The notes under the pieces were generated by a model, which saw only the letters and a program-made list of their open reading frames with translations, ran no database searches and was not told the origin of the DNA. A program made the position numbers and the translations under genes. A stretch of DNA of 64,000 nt. Source: Pseudomonas sp. HMWF032 (GTDB lineage: Bacteria; Pseudomonadota; Gammaproteobacteria; Pseudomonadales; Pseudomonadaceae). Below are positions 1 to 8,123 of the stretch, piece after piece. Positions within the stretch are counted from its first letter, which is position 1, and each line of letters begins with the position of its first letter. The stretch is from contig NZ_QAIG01000013.1 in assembly GCF_003060885.1 (NCBI RefSeq), positions 46,979-110,978 of the forward strand. The letters run 5' to 3'.

Positions 1-840
1 TGCCTGCAAAACCTCGGCGTCGCCGCCCTGGTACTCGGCATGAGCAGCGCCATGGCAGCTGACAAAGCCACCCTGAACATCGGCTACGTCAACGGCTGGG
101 ACGACAGCGTCGCCGCCACTCATGTCGCCGGGGAAATCCTGCACAGCAAGCTGGGCTACAGCGTTGAGCTGAAAGCCGTCGAGCCGGCCATCATGTGGCA
201 GGGCGTAGCCCGCGGCGACCTCGACGCCACACTCTCCGCCTGGCTGCCCGCCACCCACGGCGAATACTTTGAAAAACTCAAAGACAAAGTCGAAGTGCTC
301 GGCACCAACTACGCCGGGGCGAAAATCGGCCTGATCGTGCCGGACTACGTACCCGCCAAAACCATCGCCGACCTGCAAACCTACGCCAAGGACTTCGACG
401 GCAAAATCACCGGCATCGACGCCGGCGCCGGCGTGATGCGCCGCACCGAAGAAGCGATCAAGGAATACGCCCTCAGCGACATCAAACTGATGCCAAGCTC
501 CGGCCCCGCCATGGCCACCGCCCTGACCCGCGCCGAGAAGAACAAGGAAGCCATTGTCGTCACCGGCTGGATCCCGCACTGGATGTTCGCCAAATGGAAC
601 TTGCGCTTCCTCGAAGACCCGAAAAAAGTCTTCGGTGATGACGAACACGTCGACACCGTCGCCAACCCCAGCATCAACAGCAAAGCCCCGGAAGCTGCTG
701 CCTTTCTGAAGAAATTCTCCTGGAGCGGTGAAGAAGTCGGCGCCGTCATGCTCGCCATCCGCGAAGGCGCCAAACCGGAAGACGCGGCCAAAGCCTGGAT
801 CAGCAAAAACCCAGAGCGCGTCGCCGAGTGGCTTAAATAA
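1..840 (+). CDS. Glycine betaine/choline ABC transporter substrate-binding protein (5' partial)
   Basis: Periplasmic binding protein of the OpuAC/ProX type that delivers quaternary ammonium osmolytes to an ABC importer. The reading frame is open to the first base of the window, so the true start lies upstream; the hydrophobic stretch ending in SSAMAA just before ADKATLNIGY is the end of a signal peptide. Typical family features are GWDDSVAATH near the mature N-terminus, LSAWLPATH, and TGWIPHWMF; these Trp residues are expected to form the aromatic cage for the trimethylammonium group (family knowledge). A strong terminator follows directly, so this is the last gene of its operon; the permease and ATPase must lie outside the window. 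The exact ligand cannot be told. Confidence 0.9.
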   Translation, partial: CLQNLGVAALVLGMSSAMAADKATLNIGYVNGWDDSVAATHVAGEILHSKLGYSVELKAVEPAIMWQGVARGDLDATLSAWLPATHGEYFEKLKDKVEVLGTNYAGAKIGLIVPDYVPAKTIADLQTYAKDFDGKITGIDAGAGVMRRTEEAIKEYALSDIKLMPSSGPAMATALTRAEKNKEAIVVTGWIPHWMFAKWNLRFLEDPKKVFGDDEHVDTVANPSINSKAPEAAAFLKKFSWSGEEVGAVMLAIREGAKPEDAAKAWISKNPERVAEWLK

Positions 841-863
841 GCCCAAGCTGCACGGCTATAAAG

Positions 864-887
864 AAGCGGGCTACGGCCCGCTTTTTT
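864..887 (+). terminator. Intrinsic terminator after the binding-protein gene
   Basis: An 8-bp perfect stem AAGCGGGC/GCCCGCTT with a TACG loop, followed by a run of T, 23 bases after the stop codon. Confidence 0.9.
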
Positions 888-934
888 GTGGGCGCATTAG
901 GGCTGCAGGAAAAGGTGCTGTGGCCTGCACCATT

Positions 935-978
935 GCATGGACTGAGTACCTATTTGCATTCGACCTGAGTCGCACACG
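935..978. repeat. Degenerate 21-23 bp repeat units (copy A)
   Basis: Two adjacent units beginning GCATGGACTGAG and GCATTCGACCTGAG. The second shares GCATTCGACCTGA exactly with the array at 7760-7827 and resembles the units at 13914-14004 read on the other strand. Probably the worn end of a vanished transposable element; this is inference from the repeat pattern alone. Confidence 0.5.
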
Positions 979-1071
979 TATTAGTTGACGAGCGGCAGAA
1001 CTGGAGGCGCTTGAGCTTTCCCCTAGGGCAAGCAATACGCTAGGTTTTTACCAGTAGAAACAGGAGGCTCC

Positions 1072-1884
1072 ATGCTTACCATCGGACAAATGGCACGTTG
1101 TCACGGGCTTACGACCAAGACACTTCGCCACTATGACAGCATTGGTTTGTTCACCCCGGCCCTTACCGGACGCGACAATGGCTATCGGTATTACCAGCCC
1201 GAACAAATCATTACCCTGGGTCGCATTGTTTGGCTCAAACAAATTGGTATGCCGCTGGAGGATATTCGCATACTGGCGAATAGTGGCCGACTGGACTGTG
1301 TCGTAAGCCTCCGTGAGGCCCTGGAGGCACATGCCCGCAAACTCAAAGGTGCAATCGCCCGCGACCAGCAGGTACTTGACCAGCTCACTCGCTACCTGGC
1401 TCAGCCAGAGCGTTGCATACCCGGGATGCAAACGCCTGAGCGAGTCGTTTATCCGGCATTGCGAATCATGGGCATGAGCTGGCAACAGCACAACGAGGGC
1501 ACTATCGGCCAAATGTGGGAGCGCTTCGTACCGAGAGAGCCAGAGATCGATCGCCTACAAGATCCGGTCGGGACTTTTGGAGTCTGCCAGCCCCTGGATG
1601 ACGGCGAATGGCGTTATATCGCGGGTTTGCCGGTGGGTGCCGACGCACCGCTAGTGGCCGGCATGGTGGAAGTGCAGATACCCTCTCGTCACTACGCGAG
1701 GATCGAGCATCACGGCATAGTCGCTACGCTGCCAGAAACCTTCCGTGCTGCTTACAGTGAATGGCTGCCATCTGCCGGAATGCAGCCAGACGAGGGCGTG
1801 GAGTTCGAATACAGTGGTGAGCGCTTCCTAGGCCCCATGGATCCGAACAGTGTGACCGAGATCTATATCCCACTCAAAAACTGA
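1072..1884 (+). CDS. MerR family transcriptional regulator with GyrI-like effector domain
   Basis: 270-aa one-component regulator. Residues 1-75 are a MerR winged helix (MLTIGQMARCHGLTTKTLRHYDSIGL, then GYRYY and LGRIVWLKQIGMPLEDI), followed by a short helical linker and a C-terminal GyrI-like small-molecule binding domain (about 115-268) that ends with the characteristic YIPL. An AGGAGG ribosome site lies 5 bases before the ATG. Family members bind the spacer of a target promoter and respond to hydrophobic or cationic drugs through the GyrI-like part. No divergent partner gene is seen, so the target may be its own promoter or distant. Confidence 0.88.
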   Translation: MLTIGQMARCHGLTTKTLRHYDSIGLFTPALTGRDNGYRYYQPEQIITLGRIVWLKQIGMPLEDIRILANSGRLDCVVSLREALEAHARKLKGAIARDQQVLDQLTRYLAQPERCIPGMQTPERVVYPALRIMGMSWQQHNEGTIGQMWERFVPREPEIDRLQDPVGTFGVCQPLDDGEWRYIAGLPVGADAPLVAGMVEVQIPSRHYARIEHHGIVATLPETFRAAYSEWLPSAGMQPDEGVEFEYSGERFLGPMDPNSVTEIYIPLKN

Positions 1885-2153
1885 CGGCCCACACAGAGAC
1901 AGGCTCGAGCTGTCGCTATGACGCCGCGAACGGTGAACACTGAACCGGCAACAGTTGTGTCGATGGGATGTGATTTGTAAATGGGCGGCGGGATAAGATT
2001 GGACCGCGGTGTATCACACCCTCCGGTACGGGCCGCAAGATAGACGCACATCAAGGGGATGTTGTTTAGCATAAAGCCATAAACATCTACAAAATGCGTT
2101 AAGCAGTCATATGTATAAACCACTTGCACGTTAACCAACAGGGAATTTGTTGA

Positions 2154-2933
2154 ATGCGCTTACTCAAAGGGATGCTCTGCTCAGCTGCACTTTTAACGAC
2201 CTTCATCCTGCCTACGCTCGTCGAAGCGGCTGCCGCTCAACCCACTGCACGTGGGAACTATGCATTGATCTATAACGGCGCAGGTGCAGACCCCGACAGC
2301 ACAGAGGCGATTGCCGACATTGCAAGTAAGAGCGGCCTGAAGATCCAGTACGTGAGCAACCTGAACGCATTGCCAACGCTGCTGGATAATGCCCGTGTTT
2401 TTATCCTGGGCGGGACGGATGATGATGTGCAGCCATTGCTTGAAGCTTTTACACCCACTACGCGCCAAGCTTTAAAGACATACCTGCAAAACGGCGGAAG
2501 GTACTTGGGCGTCTGTGGCGGGGCGTTTTTAGCATCTGCCGGCTGGCATGATGAAGGTGACTTTTTCCCAGCCTTGGGTCTTACCCCTGCAGAATCTGAT
2601 GCGCATGACGAAGACTTTGCGCCCAAGATTTACCCCATCACCTGGCTGGGCGAAACGCGCCGTATGTACTATCAGGCAGGGCCCGAATTTACGCTGCAAC
2701 CAGACGCTGAGTTCACCCAGATTATCGCTCGCTATCAAAACGGCCAGCCAGCAGCGCTCGTGAACGCCTACGGTCACGGCAAAGTGGCCGTTTCAGGCCC
2801 GCACCCCGAAGCGCCCAGCAGTTGGAAAAGCGAGGCGTTTAACGGCCACACGATGCAAGACAACACCCATTTGGCTGAAGCGTTACTGAAAGCACTGCTT
2901 TCAGATCAGCCCGTATCAATCGATCAGCGTTAG
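2154..2933 (+). CDS. Exported BPL_N domain (class I glutamine amidotransferase-like) protein
   Basis: 259 aa. Residues 1-27 look like a signal peptide (MRLLKGMLCSAALLTTFILP..VEAAAA), so the domain acts outside the cytoplasm. The rest matches the BPL_N family (the N-terminal amidotransferase-like domain of eukaryotic biotin-protein ligase), with the nucleophile-elbow motif YLGVCGGAFLAS near residue 120, FILGGTDDD before it, and a late HGKVAVSGPHPE segment. The Cys of GVCGG is in the position of the class I amidotransferase nucleophile. The substrate is unknown for bacterial stand-alone members. A 268-bp spacer without a gene precedes it. Confidence 0.8.
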   Translation: MRLLKGMLCSAALLTTFILPTLVEAAAAQPTARGNYALIYNGAGADPDSTEAIADIASKSGLKIQYVSNLNALPTLLDNARVFILGGTDDDVQPLLEAFTPTTRQALKTYLQNGGRYLGVCGGAFLASAGWHDEGDFFPALGLTPAESDAHDEDFAPKIYPITWLGETRRMYYQAGPEFTLQPDAEFTQIIARYQNGQPAALVNAYGHGKVAVSGPHPEAPSSWKSEAFNGHTMQDNTHLAEALLKALLSDQPVSIDQR

Positions 2934-3072
2934 CCGGCTAGGGTGAACAGCCGTATTGCAACGCGTCAGCATGCAAAATGGCTGAACACCAGAACGTGGG
3001 TTCCTGCGGCATCAGTAGCCGTGGGCTCAACACCTAAACGCCGCACGCTTAACCCTCTAAACGGCCTACCCC

Positions 3073-3279
3073 ATGAACCGTCGCAAGAAAATCAAACAAC
3101 TGCTGGAAGCCCATGCAAAAAAGGCCAACGCGAAAAAAGCTCCGAAGAAAAAAACCACCTACATCAGCAAAGCCGACCGCTTAAAACTGGCTGAGGAAGC
3201 CAAGCCTGACTCAATCATTACGCCCGAGCCAGCGGTGTCGGATTTAACCGCTCCAAGCGAAGACGCGCCACAGCCATAA
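3073..3279 (+). CDS. Small basic DUF2986-family protein
   Basis: 68 aa, starting MNRRKKIKQLLEAHAKKANA and containing APKKKTTYISKADRLKLAEE, which is the pattern I recall for DUF2986 (short, Lys-rich proteins of gammaproteobacteria). The N-terminal half is strongly basic and the C-terminal 25 residues acidic and Pro-rich. No function is known. No strong Shine-Dalgarno sequence precedes the ATG. Confidence 0.7.
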   Translation: MNRRKKIKQLLEAHAKKANAKKAPKKKTTYISKADRLKLAEEAKPDSIITPEPAVSDLTAPSEDAPQP

Positions 3280-3319
3280 ACTCAATACGCCGTGATGAAC
3301 CACAAGGAAGAATGCTCAT

Positions 3320-3620
3320 ATGCCAGGCCAATACCCAAAAATAGTCAAACAACTGCTCTTATTCGACGGCCGCTTTGACGCCTGTAAGCTTGAGGCAAAT
3401 GGCAGCACCGTTGTATGTACCTCCCCCCGCCGGAACATTCATCCCACCGCATACCCACACCAATAACCATGGCGTGATTACGCACGGCGAATTGATTTTG
3501 GGTATGAATAAGCAAACGATCCGGATTACGTCGGTGACGGGGCATCACGTACCTGCAAACGTTGAGCACTCGGCCTTATTTGAAGTCGAGACCGATGAGA
3601 TTGAGTTCTGCTTTGTCTAG
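3320..3620 (+). pseudogene. Cupin-domain protein gene broken by a frameshift
   Basis: The N-terminal part reads MPGQYPKIVKQLLLFDGRFD and LEANGSTVV from the ATG at 3320, then runs into a stop at 3464. The cupin core (PPHTHTNNHGVITHGELILG ... HVPANVEHSALFEVETDEIEF) continues in the next frame to 3620. The shift falls at the run of six C at 3423-3428; removing one C joins the two parts as STVVCTSPAGTFIPPHTH. The intact protein would be a small one-domain cupin with the metal-binding HxH. Either a real inactivating mutation or a sequence error in a homopolymer. Confidence 0.75.
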
Positions 3621-3857
3621 CGTTCTAGCATCATGCCAACCACCCCTCAAACGCCAAATACCGAAAGAAGGAAAATAGCCTGTAAGGCTCCCGTCTCAAC
3701 GCAGACATAGATAAATACGCACCTAATTTTATTTTTTACTGGCCAATGCCCTGTGTGACGCATCTGTTTTAGTGTGCCATTGTTGTACATATTAATTACT
3801 AATGCATAAGCACAGAACATGTTTAAGCATAAATACAAACTTGCAGGGTAACTCGAA

Positions 3858-5027
3858 TTGGAACAATCAAACCGCCTTCTTAATATCGACGCGTTGCGGG
3901 GATTCGCCCTACTCGGAATTCTTGCGGTGAACATATGGGCTTTCGCCGACCCCTACTACACCACAACACAGTCCAATCCCGTTTATGTATCAGGGGTTGA
4001 TCAAGCGGTTCGTTTTTCCATCTCGCTGTTTTTTGAAACCAAATTCTACTTATTATTTTCCTTTCTATTTGGCTACAGCTTTACCCTACAAATGGCATCA
4101 GCCGAACGGGCTGAACGCGCATTCTTCCCACGAATGCTGCGGCGCCAGAGCGGACTGCTCGCAATCGGTCTAGTGCACGGAGCCTGCCTCTACTACGGCG
4201 AGATACTCTCTATCTACGCACTATTAGGGTTGATACTTTTAGCCTGTCGGGGTTTCCCACCTGGTCGTGCGGCGAAGATCGGCGTCGTGTTAGTCGTGAC
4301 CATGGGCGTGCTATGGATACTGCTCGGGATCGCTGCAATGACTCAGGCCGCAGTGATGGACGCAGACCTCACCAGTGCCAACGCGAAACGGGCTGCATTC
4401 ACTGGTGACGCGATGGCGACGCTTAACTACCACGCAACTCACTTGCTGGAGACGATTGCGACCCTGTTTATGCTGCAGGGTCCAAGTGCAATGGCCATGT
4501 TTTTCTTTGGCCTCGCGGCAGGCCGTATCCGTTTTTTCGAGAATCCTGCTCTATACAACATGCACACACAGCGGATCTTTCTGGTTGCTTTGCCAATTGG
4601 AATCGTCGGAGCACTCACTTACGCGCTGGCAACAACCTACGCTCCCGGCGGTGCCTATGAAATCATCGCCTTCGGGCTCGGTCAGTTGACGGCACCTTTA
4701 CTCACAGCGTCCTACGTAGTGGCAGCAGTCATGCTGTTCCGGACAAAGCCAGGGCAGCGTATTGAGCAAGCACTTGCCCCCATGGGGAAAATGGCGCTAA
4801 CGAACTATCTTGGGCAATCCCTACTCCTTGGCATCCTGTTTACCGGATACGGGTTTGGATTGATTGATCGACTCTCGCCGTTAATCGTTCTTGTGATTGT
4901 GCCTTTTGTTTTCGCCATTCAGTTGCTATTCAGCCGCTGGTGGTTGAAACATCATTTATATGGGCCAGGAGAATGGGTGCTGCGCGCAATAACCATTGCG
5001 GCGATTCCTGCTTGGCGACGCAATTGA
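3858..5027 (+). CDS. DUF418 (YeiB-like) integral membrane protein
   Basis: 389 aa from a TTG start at 3858. The N-terminus RLLNIDALRGFALLGILAVN is the hallmark of the YeiB/DUF418 family; about ten membrane segments follow, and the C-terminal DUF418 domain ends with FSRWWLKHHLYGPGEWVLRA. The family is related to acyltransferase-type membrane proteins and its role is not established. GC content of the gene and its upstream spacer (3621-3857, AT-rich) is lower than in the core genes, hinting at acquisition. It appears monocistronic. Confidence 0.88.
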   Translation: MEQSNRLLNIDALRGFALLGILAVNIWAFADPYYTTTQSNPVYVSGVDQAVRFSISLFFETKFYLLFSFLFGYSFTLQMASAERAERAFFPRMLRRQSGLLAIGLVHGACLYYGEILSIYALLGLILLACRGFPPGRAAKIGVVLVVTMGVLWILLGIAAMTQAAVMDADLTSANAKRAAFTGDAMATLNYHATHLLETIATLFMLQGPSAMAMFFFGLAAGRIRFFENPALYNMHTQRIFLVALPIGIVGALTYALATTYAPGGAYEIIAFGLGQLTAPLLTASYVVAAVMLFRTKPGQRIEQALAPMGKMALTNYLGQSLLLGILFTGYGFGLIDRLSPLIVLVIVPFVFAIQLLFSRWWLKHHLYGPGEWVLRAITIAAIPAWRRN

Positions 5028-5176
5028 AATACCGCCGAATACTCGGTTAAAGCGGTGGAGGCGACACGCCGCCGATGAACCGGATCAATATTGTCCGTTC
5101 AGACCAAGTCGTTTCTGCGGCAAGGCCACTTCAACCATGATCCCTAATAAGTTGCCGGGAACACGCATATCCGAAC

Positions 5177-6151
5177 ATGGCCACAACGCGCACACCCGAT
5201 AAGCCCAAGCCAAACCGCAGCGCCTTCAGGGCCAGACGCGTTAATACGCTGGCGCTGCTTTGCCTGCTCGGCCTGCTACTGCCGTGGCTCTCGAATCTTC
5301 TCGCGGGGTCCGCAGGTGCGCTGGCCTGGTTGATCGACCTGGTCAGCCATTGGCAGTGGCTGTTCTTGCTCGGGTTAGTGGTGTTTGCCGGACTGGCCTG
5401 TTGCCGTGATAAGCGCTGGGCCGTGTTGTTGTTGGCGCTGCCGCTGCCCTGGCTGACGGCATCCGCACCAGCACCGGCTGGCGATCCGCAGGCCCAGGTA
5501 TTTGCCGTGGCCAGTGCCAATGTTCATCTAGATAGCCGCAACACTCAGGCATTGGCCGCCTGGCTGGCCCAGGAAGAGCCGGATGTGGTGGTGGTGTTGG
5601 AGGTTTCCCCGGCCTATGCGCAAGGCTTGCACGCCCTCGGCGATTACCCCTATCAACACATCGTTGCCCAGGACAACCCCTTTGGTATCGCCGTACTGTC
5701 GCGCCATCCGCTGCAGCAGGTAGAGGTGATCGAAGATGCGCAGGGCATTGCCCATATCGAGGCGCAGCTGCAGTGGCACGGCCAGCCGATCGGGATTATC
5801 GCTCTGCACCCCATGCCGCCGCTTTCGCCGCAGTATCACAGCGTGCGTAACACCAAGTTGGCAGCCCTGGCCAAGCAAGCTGCAGCCCGCGCCGTACCGA
5901 CGGTATTAGCTGGCGACCTGAATGCCACGCCTTGGTCGTCGGCCTTCAGCGGGCTGGCGCAATTGGGTTTGCGCCGCGCCAGCGGTTTGGCCGCGACCTG
6001 GCCGGCCGTTCTGCAGGGCGTGGTCGGGTTGCCTATCGACCAGGTGCTGGTCACGCAACATTGGGCGGTCGTGTCGCGCCAAGTAGGCCCACAGTTGGGC
6101 TCGGATCATTTGCCGGTGCTGGTTCGCCTGGTGCCGACGCTAGAGAAATAA
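5177..6151 (+). CDS. Membrane-anchored endonuclease/exonuclease/phosphatase (EEP) family protein
   Basis: 324 aa. Residues 1-22 are basic and cytoplasmic, then three hydrophobic segments (about 25-43, 59-75, 81-95) anchor it. From residue 108 a EEP domain follows: ASANVHLDSRN (Asn115), VVVLEVSP (Glu142, metal ligand), ALHPMPP, LAGDLNATPWS (Asp and Asn) and a terminal GSDHLPVLVRL (Asp-His). All catalytic residues are present. Members cleave phosphodiester bonds in nucleic acids, inositides or lipids; with this topology the catalytic domain is likely periplasmic. No clear ribosome site precedes the ATG. Confidence 0.85.
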   Translation: MATTRTPDKPKPNRSAFRARRVNTLALLCLLGLLLPWLSNLLAGSAGALAWLIDLVSHWQWLFLLGLVVFAGLACCRDKRWAVLLLALPLPWLTASAPAPAGDPQAQVFAVASANVHLDSRNTQALAAWLAQEEPDVVVVLEVSPAYAQGLHALGDYPYQHIVAQDNPFGIAVLSRHPLQQVEVIEDAQGIAHIEAQLQWHGQPIGIIALHPMPPLSPQYHSVRNTKLAALAKQAAARAVPTVLAGDLNATPWSSAFSGLAQLGLRRASGLAATWPAVLQGVVGLPIDQVLVTQHWAVVSRQVGPQLGSDHLPVLVRLVPTLEK

Positions 6152-6222
6152 AGGCGACAGGTTTACCTTGCCTAATCGCCTGCAGCCACACAGCAATCCA
6201 ATCCAATCATTGAGGGACCAGC

Positions 6223-6531
6223 ATGATCACCTGTCATATCCGCTATGTGCTCGACCCGCGCAAACTTGAGGAATTCGAGCACTACGGCAAGCTGTGGATT
6301 GCCCTGGTGGCGAAGTTTGGCGGTACGCATCACGGCTACTTTCTGCCCTCGGAAGGGGCCAACAATATTGGCCTGGCGATGTTCAGCTTCCCCAGCCTGG
6401 CGGAGTACGAGCAATACCGGCTCAAGTCCTTTGCCGACGCCGAGTGCCTGGCGGCCTTTAACTATGCGGAAGAGACCCAGTGCATCATCAGCAACGAGCG
6501 CACCTTTTTCCGCCCGGTATTTGATGCCTGA
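6223..6531 (+). CDS. NIPSNAP family protein
   Basis: 102 aa, with the ferredoxin-like NIPSNAP pattern: ITCHIRYVLDPRKLEEFEHYG at the start, a GGTHHGYFLPSEG loop, and SFPSLAEYEQYR. Such small alpha+beta-barrel proteins are often dimers; biochemical role unknown. Gaps of 71 bp to the EEP gene upstream and 28 bp to the DinB gene downstream suggest a small operon with the next two genes. Confidence 0.85.
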   Translation: MITCHIRYVLDPRKLEEFEHYGKLWIALVAKFGGTHHGYFLPSEGANNIGLAMFSFPSLAEYEQYRLKSFADAECLAAFNYAEETQCIISNERTFFRPVFDA

Positions 6532-6559
6532 CTGAACCTTAATTGCCGAGTTAAGCGCC

Positions 6560-7102
6560 ATGTCTCAACTAGCCCATTTCCAGTTACTGGCCCGCTATAA
6601 CGCATGGATGAATGACAAGCTCTACGCCGCAGCCGGCAAGCTGTCGCCGCAGGCGCTGAGTGAGGATCGCGGGGCGTTTTTCCCGTCCATCCTCGGCACG
6701 CTGAACCATATTGCGGTGGGCGATATCATCTGGCTCAAGCGCTTTGCCGAGCACCCGGCGTGTGCTGAGTTGCGCAAGGCAATGGACGATCTGAAACAGC
6801 CCGTCGCGCTAGATCAGCTGTTGTTCGACACGCTCGCCTCGTTGCAGACATTGCGCAGCCGACTGGATGGGCATATCAGCGACTGGGTAGCGGCGCTGAC
6901 CGAGCCGGACCTGGAGCATGGGCTGGCCTACGGCAATATGAAGGGCGTGCCCGCGCATCGCCCTTACGCCAGCCTGATGCTGCACTTCTTCAATCACCAG
7001 ACTCATCATCGCGGCCAGGCCAGCACCTTGCTGTTCCAGGCCGGGCAGGATATCGGCATGACCGATTTACTGGCGCTGATTGCCGACGTGGCGCCGCGCT
7101 AA
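6560..7102 (+). CDS. DinB family protein
   Basis: 180 aa four-helix-bundle protein of the DinB/YfiT group. The metal-site histidines are visible: His50 in GTLNHIAVGD and His146/His150 in FFNHQTHHRGQ. DinB-superfamily proteins bind a divalent metal, and some use it for thiol (bacillithiol, mycothiol, glutathione) transfer; here the substrate is unknown. It sits between the NIPSNAP and ATC-hydrolase-like genes in one orientation. Confidence 0.87.
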   Translation: MSQLAHFQLLARYNAWMNDKLYAAAGKLSPQALSEDRGAFFPSILGTLNHIAVGDIIWLKRFAEHPACAELRKAMDDLKQPVALDQLLFDTLASLQTLRSRLDGHISDWVAALTEPDLEHGLAYGNMKGVPAHRPYASLMLHFFNHQTHHRGQASTLLFQAGQDIGMTDLLALIADVAPR

Positions 7103-7136
7103 TGCGCTCAACAAATCGCCAGAGCCAAGACAACCG

Positions 7137-7757
7137 ATGAAGCCACTCGCCCTGCTGCTCCCGCGCATCGTCTTTCACCGGGCGGCGCAGACGCAGCCAG
7201 GTGCTTGTTTGCCTGCGGCCACGGCGTCAGCGGTGTGGGCCAGAACCCTGGAAATACAGGGAGAAATGCAACGCTCGCGGGCAGGCCATTCGCCTGGAGT
7301 GAATCTGCTGCTGCGTTATATGCAGTGGGATTGCGCGCTGTACCGCGCCCTGCAGGAGCAAGGCATTGGCCAGCAGCAGGCCGGCGAGTGGATTGAGCAG
7401 ATCAACTGGCAGATCTTCACCCCGGCCAGCGCCCTGGCGCTCAAGGTGTCGCGCCTGCGCAGCCGCCGCTTGCCGGCACGCATCAAGTGGCTGCTCGATG
7501 CGCTATTCAGCCTGGTGTTTACCCGCCCTTTCCGCCGCACAAACCTGCCCGCCGCCGCTGGCGTGGCCTTTGATGTGCAGGTGTGTCCGCTGGCCAGTTA
7601 CCTGCGTGAGCAGGGTGCGCCGCAGTTGACCCACTTTGCCGCGTGCAGTCTGGATTACCGCATGGCCAAGGATTGGGGCGTAAGCCTGCAACGCACGCAG
7701 ACCCTCGCCGGCGGTGCCGCACACTGCGATTTCCGTTTTAGCGTGCCACGTGAGTAA
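7137..7757 (+). CDS. L-2-amino-thiazoline-4-carboxylate (ATC) hydrolase-like protein
   Basis: 206 aa from the ATG at 7137; the frame extends upstream into the DinB gene, but those codons do not look coding. The C-terminal half carries the family pattern: FDVQVCPLASYLREQG, LTHFAACSLDYRMAKDWG, LQRTQTLAGGAAHCDFRF. The best known member opens the thiazoline ring of ATC on the way to cysteine, but most homologues are uncharacterised, so the substrate should be taken as unknown. Last gene of the NIPSNAP-DinB group. Confidence 0.78.
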   Translation: MKPLALLLPRIVFHRAAQTQPGACLPAATASAVWARTLEIQGEMQRSRAGHSPGVNLLLRYMQWDCALYRALQEQGIGQQQAGEWIEQINWQIFTPASALALKVSRLRSRRLPARIKWLLDALFSLVFTRPFRRTNLPAAAGVAFDVQVCPLASYLREQGAPQLTHFAACSLDYRMAKDWGVSLQRTQTLAGGAAHCDFRFSVPRE

Positions 7758-7759
7758 TT

Positions 7760-7827
7760 GCACAGACTTACCCACCCACTTGCATTCGACCTGACCAGTC
7801 ATTTGCATTGGATTTGACCGGCAGCTG
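7760..7827. repeat. Degenerate 22-23 bp repeat units (copy B)
   Basis: Three consecutive units of 22, 23 and 23 bp, beginning GCACAGACTTACC, GCATTCGACCTGACCAG and GCATTGGATTTGACC. They have the spacing and core (GCA-N6-7-TGACC) of the array at 13914-14004 on the other strand and share 13 exact bases with 956-968. Looks like the multi-repeat end of an IS21-like element with no transposase left (inference). Confidence 0.55.
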
Positions 7828-7869
7828 GCAGAGAACAACCACTGCTGCCGGTCGCGACAGGCAACAACC

Positions 7870-8052
7870 GGCCGATTCTGTTGAAAAAGTCCCGTCTCGA
7901 TTTTTGCCCATGAAAGAGTGTGGGCGACGTTGAAATCTGGTTCGCTCAGAAGGCAGCTGTATTGATTTTTACGTAGCAACGCCGAAATCGAGCGTTTTTG
8001 AGCTGCCGAAAAGTAGCTCTCTCAGAAACCGACTTTTTCAACAGAATCGGCC
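7870..8052. mobile_element. MITE-like non-autonomous element with perfect 22-bp inverted ends
   Basis: Left end GGCCGATTCTGTTGAAAAAG (7870-7889, pairing continues to 7891) is the exact inverse of 8031-8052. The ~140-bp interior has no coding capacity. The outermost GGCC on each side may be a 4-bp target duplication: deleting the element would leave ACAACCGGCCAATAGCGG, a sequence of the REP-like style common in pseudomonads. The TGTTGAAAAAGTC end is of the kind I recall from IS1182/IS5-type elements; the parent is not in this window. A lone copy of the same end is at 10239-10257. Confidence 0.75.
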
Positions 8053-8123
8053 AATAGCGGTCAATCGCTCAGCACCCTCTTTCCGGATGTCACACAGGTT
8101 GGCGTTTGCAGTGCCCATCCCCC

